Assembly (NCBI GenBank): GCA_964498755.1
Contig: CAZCIB010000019.1
Span: 1 to 37,638, forward strand
Direction of reading: 5' to 3'
Length of the DNA: 37,638 nt
Origin: RZZS01 sp964498755
GTDB lineage: Bacteria; Pseudomonadota; Alphaproteobacteria; Micavibrionales; Micavibrionaceae
Part shown: positions 17,092 to 24,179 of the stretch, piece by piece
Layout of the letters: every line of letters begins with the position of its first letter
Numbering within the stretch: the first letter of the stretch is position 1
Notes under the pieces: generated by a model
The model's database searches: none
Told to the model about the DNA's origin: nothing
The model's input: only the letters and a program-made list of their open reading frames with translations
Position numbers and translations under genes: made by a program

Positions 17092-17137
17092 GGCGCATAG
17101 TCCCCGCCGAAATCAGGCCTTAAGAGGGATAAGCACA

Positions 17138-17623
17138 ATGCCTTGTAAAGACGCCATGATCACAACGACAGTGATCTCCGCCACCCCGGAACAGACAGTC
17201 GAAGAAGTTCTGAAGCTTCAGGACAAGCATAAAGTCTACGGGTTGCCCATTTTGGAAAATGAAACCGTAATCGGCGTTTTCCGTCTCACCCAGCTGATGT
17301 CGAACCTTTTGCCCATCAATGTCACCGTTGAAAGCGGCACGAATATGGATTTGCGGCTGGACTATATTGTCGGCGCGGCGCCGGGCATCGCCAGGCGCCT
17401 GCAGAAAATGCTGCCGCTCAAGGTCAGCGACCTCATGGAACCTATGAAAGATTTGCGCTTCGTGACGCCGGAGACGCCTCTTTGGGAGGGCGTGCGGCTG
17501 CTGGCCAAATACGACAGTCCATTGTGCGTCGTTGAAAGCCATGAAAACAACAGGTTTCTTGGGTTGCTGACCCCGCAATCCGTAACGCACGCAATGCTGA
17601 CGATGAAGCTTCCAGAGGATTGA
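17138..17623 (+). CDS. CBS-domain pair protein, copy 2
   Basis: 161-aa protein with two CBS motifs (AMITTTVISATPEQTVEEVLKLQ with GLPILENETVIGVFRLTQLM; DLMEPMKDLRFVTPETPLWEGVRLLAKY with FLGLLTPQSVTHAM). It is clearly a tandem duplicate of the gene before it, and both begin MPC followed by Lys/Arg, so Cys3 is conserved between copies. GAGGG (17124-17128) lies nine bases before the ATG. It lies 58 bases before the transporter gene. The two copies have drifted enough to suggest different ligands or a heterodimer, which is inference. Confidence 0.9.
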   Translation: MPCKDAMITTTVISATPEQTVEEVLKLQDKHKVYGLPILENETVIGVFRLTQLMSNLLPINVTVESGTNMDLRLDYIVGAAPGIARRLQKMLPLKVSDLMEPMKDLRFVTPETPLWEGVRLLAKYDSPLCVVESHENNRFLGLLTPQSVTHAMLTMKLPED

Positions 17624-17681
17624 TCTTCCGCTTTTAACAGGTTCACAAATCATCAAACAGAAAATATGCAGGTAGTAGAAA

Positions 17682-19169
17682 ATGGCGACCGGAGAACATA
17701 ATGCGCACGGCTTGGCTGATATTGAAGGCGCGGTGGAACTGACAATGAGCCTCCCGATGATAGTCTCGGGAATTATTCTGGTTATCACTTTCGCGCTCAT
17801 CTTTACCGAAGAGTTTCACAAGGTGCACCGCACCAAGGTCGCCATGCTGGGGGCCGCAATAATGGTGATTGCGGGGCAGGCTCTGGGGCTTATCAATCCG
17901 GAGTGGTCTTTCTACAATCCAGAGCTGGCTTTAAAAGCCATTGACTGGAACGTTGTGCTGCTGCTAGGCGCGATGATGGCCATTGTCGCGGTCATGATCC
18001 CGACAGGCGGGTTTCAGGCCATGGCCTACTGGATCGCCAGGGTGAGTAAAGGGCGACAGTTTTTCCTCATGGCCCTGATGGGGACTGCCGTTACCGTCCT
18101 GTCGCTTCTGCTCGATAACGTGACGACCGTTGTGATCTTTGGGCCCCTGATTATTCTGATCTGCCAGGTGATGAAAGTCTCGCCCGTTCCTTATCTCCTT
18201 GCCGCAGCTCTACTCTCGGATACGGGCGGCGTTGCGACGCTTGTCGGCGACCCGCCGAACCTGATGATCGGCTCCGCAGCGGGTATCGATTTCAATACTT
18301 TTGTTTATCACATGGGCGGCATCGTCTTTTGCGCATGGATTGCCATTCTTTTCGGCTTGCGCTTTTTGTTCAAAAAAGAGCTGGCCGTAAAAACTTCGGA
18401 CGTCAAATTCGCGGAAGACATTAAAATTCGCGACCCTTATACTTGGAATGCGGCTTTGATCGTTCTCGGCATAATGGTCGTACTGTTTATATTCCACAGT
18501 ACGCTGCACTGGGATGCGTGGGTTGTCGCGGCGTTCGGCTTTACGATCCTGATGGCCATGTCCAGAAAGCTGGTTCTGGACAACTATCTTGAGAAGGTCG
18601 AATTGTCGCTGCTCCTTTTCTTCGCCTCGTTGTTCGTTCTTGTCGGCGGCGTGGAACACAGCCAGTTCCTGATGTGGATCGGCCAGCACATCCAGCCATT
18701 CGTTGAGAGCGACCTGCTGATGGCCTGTATCATCCTCATGTGGGTGTCCGCTGTCCTGTCCGCTCTGATCGACAATATTCCGTTCACTGCGGCCATGATT
18801 CCGATCATTCTGGGCATGGAGGCGCAAGGCATTCACGTCACGCCGCTCTGGTGGGCGCTCGCAATTGGCGTAGGTATGGGCGGAAACGGCTCGCACCTTG
18901 GTTCAACGGCAAACGTCTTTATCGTCACGATTTCCGAACGCCTTGCCAAGAACGAGGGCAGACCGGAACTGGCGATCACGCCGGCTCTCTGGATCAAAAA
19001 GGGCACGCCCGCCATGATTTTGACCCTGACGGTTTCAACGATTATTATGGTTTCGTTCTGGGATTTCTACGCCGAGTCAGTGACGGACCTCGCACACTAT
19101 GAAGAAGTGCGCGAGCCTGGCGAATCCCTCCTTTATGAAGGGCCAAAGAGTGAAGAGTTTGAGAAGTAA
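17682..19169 (+). CDS. ArsB/NhaD-superfamily ion transporter
   Basis: Integral membrane protein of 495 aa with about twelve hydrophobic segments in two related halves. Each half has the Asp-Asn motif of the ion transporter superfamily: SLLLDNVTTVVIFGP (about 141-154) and SALIDNIPFTAAMIP in the second half. GDPPNLMIGSAAGI (189-202) and GGNGSHLGSTANVF are the matching re-entrant motifs. This pattern fits NhaD-type Na+/H+ antiporters and P-protein/SLC13-like permeases; the ion cannot be fixed here. ATG 17682 has GCAGG nine bases upstream. It overlaps the start of the DUF192 gene and follows two CBS proteins that may sense its substrate or energy state. Confidence 0.88.
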   Translation: MATGEHNAHGLADIEGAVELTMSLPMIVSGIILVITFALIFTEEFHKVHRTKVAMLGAAIMVIAGQALGLINPEWSFYNPELALKAIDWNVVLLLGAMMAIVAVMIPTGGFQAMAYWIARVSKGRQFFLMALMGTAVTVLSLLLDNVTTVVIFGPLIILICQVMKVSPVPYLLAAALLSDTGGVATLVGDPPNLMIGSAAGIDFNTFVYHMGGIVFCAWIAILFGLRFLFKKELAVKTSDVKFAEDIKIRDPYTWNAALIVLGIMVVLFIFHSTLHWDAWVVAAFGFTILMAMSRKLVLDNYLEKVELSLLLFFASLFVLVGGVEHSQFLMWIGQHIQPFVESDLLMACIILMWVSAVLSALIDNIPFTAAMIPIILGMEAQGIHVTPLWWALAIGVGMGGNGSHLGSTANVFIVTISERLAKNEGRPELAITPALWIKKGTPAMILTLTVSTIIMVSFWDFYAESVTDLAHYEEVREPGESLLYEGPKSEEFEK

Positions 19170-19632
19170 CATTCGTTTCGTCGTCCTCGCGTTTGCTTTT
19201 CTGTCATGGAGTCCGGCAAGCGCGGAAGACGCAGCGGCTCTTGATACGCTTCACATTGTCAAACAAAACGGCGAAGAAATTCTCTTCCACATAGAGACGG
19301 CGCGGACGCCCGAAGAACAGGCCAAAGGCCTGATGTTCCGGGAGCATTTGCCCGAAAAACAGGGCATGCTGTTTATCTTTCCCATAGAGCGGCAAGCGGC
19401 GTTCTGGATGCGCAATACGCTGATACCGCTGGATATGATCTTTATAAAAAGCGACGGCGTCATTGAGTCCATTCATGCAAACGCGCGTCCGCATGATGAA
19501 ACGCCTATCCCGTCGCAAGGCCCCGTCAAAGCGGTCCTCGAAGTTAATGGCGGCATCGCGGAGAAATTCAATATCACGGCGGGAGACAGGGTTCGCCACC
19601 CGGTTTTCGGCAATCCGCTTGCCGCCGAGTAA
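19150..19632 (+). CDS. Secreted DUF192-family protein
   Basis: 160-aa product with a signal peptide (MKSLRSNIRFVVLAFAFLSW, cleavage after PASA) and one DUF192 domain: TPEEQAKGLMFREHLPEKQGMLFIFP, FWMRNTLIPLDMIFIKSDG and the C-terminal VLEVNGGIAEKFNITAGDRV. The family is widespread and has no settled function; it is predicted periplasmic. GTG 19150 is preferred because AAGGG lies seven bases upstream and the signal peptide begins cleanly there. ATG 19135 and 19099 in the same frame lack ribosome sites. The start lies inside the end of the transporter gene, so translation is probably coupled. Confidence 0.85.
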   Translation: MKSLRSNIRFVVLAFAFLSWSPASAEDAAALDTLHIVKQNGEEILFHIETARTPEEQAKGLMFREHLPEKQGMLFIFPIERQAAFWMRNTLIPLDMIFIKSDGVIESIHANARPHDETPIPSQGPVKAVLEVNGGIAEKFNITAGDRVRHPVFGNPLAAE

Positions 19633-19663
19633 TGTCTTGTGATACGTATATTAAGCAAATATT

Positions 19664-19740
19664 CGGGGTGTAGCGCAGCCTGGTAGCGCGCCTGCTTTGG
19701 GAGCAGGATGCCGGGGGTTCGAATCCCTCCACCCCGACCA
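19664..19740 (+). tRNA. tRNA-Pro (anticodon TGG)
   Basis: Full cloverleaf: acceptor CGGGGTG pairs with CACCCCG; anticodon stem CCTGC/GCAGG around loop TTTGGGA, giving TGG; T arm GGGGG TTCGAAT CCCTC; the encoded CCA ends at 19740. It reads CCN proline codons. Confidence 0.97.
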
Positions 19741-19756
19741 TGCTTCGCAGTAGCGA

Positions 19757-19818
19757 GCCCTCAGGCGAGCGTTTACGAGAAGCAAGCCCTGCAAAGCCTT
19801 CAGGCGAAGTACGGGCTT
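19757..19818 (+). repeat. Paired mini-palindromes behind tRNA-Pro
   Basis: Two near-identical mini-palindromes, GCCCTCAGGC (19757-19766) and GCCTTCAGGC (19796-19805), each followed by GA-rich sequence. The second sits inside a wider stem AAGCCC (19784-19789) with GGGCTT (19813-19818). The rest of the 156-base gap before the NDUFS4-like gene shows nothing else. It could be a small dispersed repeat or a processing/termination signal for the tRNA. Confidence 0.4.
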
Positions 19819-19896
19819 TAAACTGCTATGAGTGGCACGCCATGCCAACGTGTTTGATGACCTTACGCCAACTCCTGTTTCTATTATTATGAAGTC

Positions 19897-20202
19897 ATGA
19901 CCCAGAACGTCACCATATACCCGCCATCCAGAACAGCCATGCAGTCGGGCAGGGGGAAAGTCGGGCGCTGGCGGCTTGAATACGACCTTGAAACGGCGCG
20001 GGAGCCGGAGCCGCTGATGGGCTGGGTATCGTCCGGCGATACGAACAATCAGGTCCGCATTTTCTTTGACAGCCGCGAGGAAGCCGTTGCCTTCGCGGAA
20101 CAAAAAGGCTGGCAGTACACTGTCCTCAATTCCAGAGAGCGAAAGATAAAGCCGCGCAATTACGCCGATAACTTTAAATACCGGTCGGCGGAAGAGGCCT
20201 GA
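19897..20202 (+). CDS. NDUFS4-like complex I accessory subunit (ETC complex I subunit)
   Basis: 101-aa soluble protein of the ETC_C1_NDUFA4/NDUFS4 family, an accessory subunit on the peripheral arm of NADH:quinone oxidoreductase in alphaproteobacteria and mitochondria. Conserved blocks are visible: VTIYPPSRTAMQSG, W.LEYD, PLMGWVSSGDTNNQVRIFFDSREEAVAFAE and the end block KPRNYADNFKY. It is normally encoded away from the nuo operon and next to tRNA genes or others, as here between tRNA-Pro and tRNA-Arg. ATG 19897 has a weak GAAG upstream. Confidence 0.93.
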   Translation: MTQNVTIYPPSRTAMQSGRGKVGRWRLEYDLETAREPEPLMGWVSSGDTNNQVRIFFDSREEAVAFAEQKGWQYTVLNSRERKIKPRNYADNFKYRSAEEA

Positions 20203-20257
20203 AAACCTCATTCTCCTTGAGAAATAGTCTCCAGTTCTGTAGAACATCCTTAGGAAT

Positions 20258-20333
20258 GCGCCCGTAGCTCAACGGATAGAGCGCCCGCCTTCTAAGCGGA
20301 CGGTTGCAGGTTCGAGTCCTGCCGGGCGCGCCA
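20258..20333 (+). tRNA. tRNA-Arg (anticodon TCT)
   Basis: Acceptor GCGCCCG pairs with CGGGCGC, discriminator G, encoded CCA at 20331-20333. Anticodon loop CTTCTAA gives TCT (AGA/AGG codons). T arm GCAGG TTCGAGT CCTGC. The first pair of the anticodon stem looks mismatched (C-A). Confidence 0.96.
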
Positions 20334-20361
20334 CCTCATACAGGTCAGCGATTACACGCGC

Positions 20362-22998
20362 ATGGATTCAAATTCGATCTCTCTCAAAATTACGCAAGCG
20401 TCGCTCAACCAGACCGCCCTCGACTGGCCGCAAAACATGGCCAATGTTTATGAAGCGATCCGCATTGCCGCCTCCGAAGGCAGCGATATGGTCCTGATGC
20501 CGGAGCTGTGCCTGACGGGCTACGAGGTCAACGACGATTTCCAGCGCACGGACAACTCTCGCATATTCGAGGCCTTACATGATATCGCCGCGCTTGCGCA
20601 GGAGTTTGACCCGGATTTGATTGTTTCAATCGGACATCCGTGGCGGCTGCAATTCAGGGGAGCATTTCAAAAAGCCGGGGCCGATCCCGATATCATAAAG
20701 AACGCGCTGTATGACCGCCTGAACCGGCCATTCAATGCGCAAACGCTCATGCGTAGCGGGCAAATTCTCGGCATGACCGCCAAGATGAATTTGTATAGCG
20801 ACGGGCGCGGCTACGAAAACCGTTACTTCAACGAATGGTCTTTCAAGGATGCGGAACAATTCGCCGCGCTTGCGGGGCTGGATTGCGAGTACGGGACGAT
20901 TCCCGTGACCTTGCCGGATGGCGGAGTCATTCCCTTCGGCCGTCCCCTGTACTTTTTTGAAGGACAAAACGGACTTGGTTACGTCCACGCGCAGGCGATC
21001 TGCGAGGAAAAATGGGTAGCGACCTATCAGGAAGATGAAACAACGCCGGGCCCTGAGTATGAGCGTTATAACGTAATTCCTTCCATAGCGCGGCATCTGG
21101 GAACCATGGAAGGGATTTTATTGGAAATTCCCAACGCCAGCCCGCCGGCAAGGCTAAAGCAGGACGTTCATATCGCGCTCAACAACCTGGCTTCCAACTT
21201 TGTCGGCGCCGTCGTCGATACGGACGGGCTTGGGACGAGCGGCGCGACTTATGCGCAATTCGGGCACAGGCTGATTTCACAAAACGGCGAAACGATTTCA
21301 TCGGGACAGCGGCTGCGCTTCGGTCATATCGCGGTGACGACCTCTATTATTGAGCTGCGCGCTATCGACGCGAAAACCGCCGGCAAAGCGCATAAAACCA
21401 TTCCGGGAAACTTCAAAAACCCGGGTGCGCAAGCGTCCGCGCGCATTGCATGGCAAACGGAAAGCGGGGCTTGGGACGCGCCACAAAATCCGGACCGCTG
21501 GAAAGAAGAACTGATCCGTGCGCAGGCCCTCTGGATGTTTGACTATATGCGCAAGACAAAAGCCAACGGCATTGTCGAGGCGTTGAGCGGCGGCAAGGAT
21601 TCGTCGTTTAACTGCGCCATGGTCCGGGTGATGGTCGAGCTGGCAATGACTGATCTCGGCGTTGAGGGGTTTTGCGCCATGATGGCGCATTTGCCTTACA
21701 GAGACGCAATACTTGAAGCGCATAAAGACAAAGGCAGGGAGAAAGCCGTTGAAACCTGCATGACGCATATGCTCACGGCCGTTTACATGCGCACGGACAA
21801 TAGCTCCGGAGAAACGCGGCGCGCCGCGAGAACGCTCATTCTGGGCGGCAAAAAAGAAAGCGGAGCGGAATTCACGGGCATTGGCGGCCAGTTCGTCGAG
21901 CGTAACATGCAGGACCTGGTTGATTTCTACGGGCTCGTTTACGCAGTGGAAGACACGACCTCCATGCCGCCAGCTCATAAAACGTCCGTGCTGGAAGACG
22001 TGGCGGCGTTCCTGAACGCCGCGCCGCATGACAACGCGCCAGAGGACATAAAAAAGCGCGCCGGGGCCTTGCTGGAACGCTGGCCTGAAATTGAGCGCAT
22101 TACGGGCGCCGCCATGCCCGGCCAGGGCATTACCTATGAAAACATTCAGGCGCGCTGCCGAGAGGTTCTCGCGCTTCTCTTCGCGAACGCAGAGAATAAA
22201 ATGGCGGTTGCGAATCCGAATCTGGACGAGGCCTATGGCGCGTATGCGACGTTCGGCGGCGATCTTCACAGCGGAACGGTGAACTGGAATGGCGGCATTC
22301 ACAAGACAGATCAGGAAACAGTCATGCGCTATCTCGAAGAGCGTGGCGTTTCCGGCGTCATGGCTCCTCTTACTGCGCTTTACTACGCCAATCAAAACCG
22401 GCCCACGGCGGAGCTTCAACCCAAAAAGGACGGTAAAGTCGCCCAGTATGACGAAGACGCGCTGCAAGGCACGTTCGAGCAGAAAATGATTCTCTCGCGC
22501 CTGACGCATCACACATGGACGGAGACGGAATATGGTTCGCGCAGACTCAACGCCGGAGAGATTTTTGCGCGGGCCAAAAATAACGCCGCCTTTCAGGCGC
22601 TGGATGATAACGCGCTGTTTAACGCGCTCGCATGTTTCTATGAGCGCTGGGAAGGTCCGGCGCAGCATAAAATACACGCAAGCCCCATCGCCCCGACTTA
22701 CGGCGAAAGCGTGGACAAGCAGACCTCTTTACGTACGCCGAACTTAAGCGGCGGCAGCAGGGATGAAATCGTCGAGCTGGGACTGGATTTGATGTTCCAG
22801 TGGGCGCGAGAAGAGGGGATGAATTTTTCCGAAGAGTTGCCGCGTTCGCTCAAGCGGCAAAGCTGGCAAGACAAATCTTACGTCAATAGCTTCATAGGCG
22901 CTCTGAAACGCCTCGCGCCGGAACCCGAGAAGTTGCGTTTTAACTTGTCCGGCCTCTATGAGGAATTTAAAGCGGAAAAACTGAAAGCGTCGGGGTAA
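20362..22998 (+). CDS. nadE: Glutamine-dependent NAD+ synthetase (unusually long)
   Basis: Two-domain enzyme that makes NAD+ from deamido-NAD+ using ammonia from glutamine. The N-terminal nitrilase-type glutaminase has its triad: Glu48 (LMPELCLTGYE), Lys141 (MTAKMNLYSDGRGYENRYF) and Cys214 (HAQAICEEKW). The C-terminal PP-loop domain has SGGKDS (409-414), the ENIQARCREVL block, and NPNLDEAYGAYATFGGDLHSGTVNWNGGIHKT, which matches the NAD synthetase substrate loop. At 878 aa it is far longer than most bacterial forms (about 540-680) and longer than the ~700-aa eukaryotic type. Extra sequence lies both between the domains and in the C-terminal 200 residues. ATG 20362 has no obvious ribosome site, but the conserved N-terminus begins right after it. 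It is the first gene after tRNA-Arg. Confidence 0.9.
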   Translation: MDSNSISLKITQASLNQTALDWPQNMANVYEAIRIAASEGSDMVLMPELCLTGYEVNDDFQRTDNSRIFEALHDIAALAQEFDPDLIVSIGHPWRLQFRGAFQKAGADPDIIKNALYDRLNRPFNAQTLMRSGQILGMTAKMNLYSDGRGYENRYFNEWSFKDAEQFAALAGLDCEYGTIPVTLPDGGVIPFGRPLYFFEGQNGLGYVHAQAICEEKWVATYQEDETTPGPEYERYNVIPSIARHLGTMEGILLEIPNASPPARLKQDVHIALNNLASNFVGAVVDTDGLGTSGATYAQFGHRLISQNGETISSGQRLRFGHIAVTTSIIELRAIDAKTAGKAHKTIPGNFKNPGAQASARIAWQTESGAWDAPQNPDRWKEELIRAQALWMFDYMRKTKANGIVEALSGGKDSSFNCAMVRVMVELAMTDLGVEGFCAMMAHLPYRDAILEAHKDKGREKAVETCMTHMLTAVYMRTDNSSGETRRAARTLILGGKKESGAEFTGIGGQFVERNMQDLVDFYGLVYAVEDTTSMPPAHKTSVLEDVAAFLNAAPHDNAPEDIKKRAGALLERWPEIERITGAAMPGQGITYENIQARCREVLALLFANAENKMAVANPNLDEAYGAYATFGGDLHSGTVNWNGGIHKTDQETVMRYLEERGVSGVMAPLTALYYANQNRPTAELQPKKDGKVAQYDEDALQGTFEQKMILSRLTHHTWTETEYGSRRLNAGEIFARAKNNAAFQALDDNALFNALACFYERWEGPAQHKIHASPIAPTYGESVDKQTSLRTPNLSGGSRDEIVELGLDLMFQWAREEGMNFSEELPRSLKRQSWQDKSYVNSFIGALKRLAPEPEKLRFNLSGLYEEFKAEKLKASG

Positions 22999-23062
22999 AA
23001 GCCATCCACACCCCGGGTAGTAAAACCTGCAAGGATAAATCTGTGCATAACTTTGCAGATTT

Positions 23063-23094
23063 AAAAAAGTCCGGAGATCATAAGATCTCCGGAC
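23063..23094 (-). terminator. Intrinsic terminator of the sulfurtransferase gene
   Basis: Perfect 11-bp GC-rich stem GTCCGGAGATC/GATCTCCGGAC (23069-23094, loop ATAA), followed on the minus strand by six Ts (23063-23068 as As on plus). It lies about 135 bases beyond the stop of the sulfurtransferase gene. It would not work for nadE on the plus strand, where no T-run follows. Confidence 0.85.
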
Positions 23095-23229
23095 AAACGG
23101 CGGTAATAGAGGGTGTGTAACTTCCTTTATATGCCAGCTGGAAAGGTCTGGCAAGGAAAAAATGAAAAAAAGGTAAAAATATTTTTTTTCAGTCAAGCTG
23201 AAGCGAATATGTCCCAATAAAACAGAGCA

Positions 23230-24099
23230 TTAAGCGCCTGACGCAATTTTCATCCCTGTCTCCGTCCGGCCCCATTCCGCCCACGACCCATCATAAACTG
23301 CTACGTCAGGATAACCTGATTCGTATAAGCCTAGCGCCAGAAGGCATGCCGTCACGCCGCTACCGCAGGTTGTCATGACTGGCATATCCGCGTTCAACTC
23401 AACCCCTTCAAAAAGACGCCGAAGCTCGTCCCTGTCCTTTAATTTTCCGGAGCTTGCGACTATAAGCTCCATGCAGGGCAGGCACCTGCTCCCCGGTATA
23501 TGACCGGAGCTTAGACCCGGCCGCGGCTCCGGCGTATTTCCTTCAAACCTTTCTTTGCCGCGCGCATCAAGGATACCGGCGTTATTGTCTTTCGAAGCGC
23601 GCCGCATTGCGTGAATATCGGCAACAAGTTCCGGTCGGAACCCGGCCTTGAAATCTCCGCTTTCCGCAGGGGCTGGAGGCTCCGTTACGACAGGAAAGCC
23701 CGCATTCTCCCATGTCTTCAAAGACCCGTTTAAAACCCTGACATTGTCGTGACCGAATACGCGGAACATCCACCAGGCGCGGGCAGGGCCCATGGCCATG
23801 CTGTCCTGCCCGTATATTATAACTTCGTCGTCGCTCGATATCCCCAGACCCGAAACCGCATGAGCGAATTCATCCGGGGACGGCAGCATATGCGGCAGGT
23901 CGCTGCTTTTATCGGCAATCTCGTCAATATCAAAGAAGGCCGCGTTCCCGATTCGTTTTGATTTATACACACCCTGTTGATCACTTGCGGCCCCGGGCAT
24001 AAAAAAAGAGGCGTCAATAATTTTAGTACGGGCACTGCCGACTAATTTCCCAAGTAATTCTTCAGGTTCTATCAATGCGCTCATATTTTTCTCGAACAT
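23230..24099 (-). CDS. Rhodanese-type sulfurtransferase (thiosulfate/3-mercaptopyruvate)
   Basis: Two rhodanese domains in tandem in 289 aa, the normal length. The N-terminal domain is catalytically inactive. The C-terminal domain holds the active loop MTTCGSGVTA with Cys245; CGSGVTA is the 3-mercaptopyruvate sulfurtransferase form rather than the CRxGxR/K loop of classical rhodanese. Other landmarks are AFFDIDEIAD, YGQDSMAMGPARAWWMFRVFGH and LDARGKERFEG, with SGHIPGSRCLP before the active loop. The start is ATG 24099; ATG 24084 is an alternative with GAG upstream. It is convergent with nadE and divergent from the large unknown gene at 24180, with 80 bases between. Confidence 0.92.
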   Translation of the reverse strand: MFEKNMSALIEPEELLGKLVGSARTKIIDASFFMPGAASDQQGVYKSKRIGNAAFFDIDEIADKSSDLPHMLPSPDEFAHAVSGLGISSDDEVIIYGQDSMAMGPARAWWMFRVFGHDNVRVLNGSLKTWENAGFPVVTEPPAPAESGDFKAGFRPELVADIHAMRRASKDNNAGILDARGKERFEGNTPEPRPGLSSGHIPGSRCLPCMELIVASSGKLKDRDELRRLFEGVELNADMPVMTTCGSGVTACLLALGLYESGYPDVAVYDGSWAEWGRTETGMKIASGA

Positions 24100-24179
24100 T
24101 TTTTATATGACCTTTCGGTTTGTTGATTCTGCCTTGCAAGCATGCTAACCAATCTGCGTGTGTGGGAAAATAAATATGT

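Noticed and set aside
19651..20247. A 198-codon minus-strand frame containing WRDSNPRHPAPKAG
   Set aside because: That peptide is the well-known artefact of translating the reverse strand of a tRNA-Pro gene; the frame also covers the NDUFS4-like gene antisense.
21298..22677. A 459-codon minus-strand frame opposite nadE
   Set aside because: It is an antisense shadow of a strongly supported gene; its sequence is Arg/His/Val-rich with no domain.
23181..23205. T-run next to a TTCAG/CTGAA stem
   Set aside because: The Ts come before the stem on the plus strand and become As on the minus strand, so it is not a terminator in either direction; the stem is only 5 bp.
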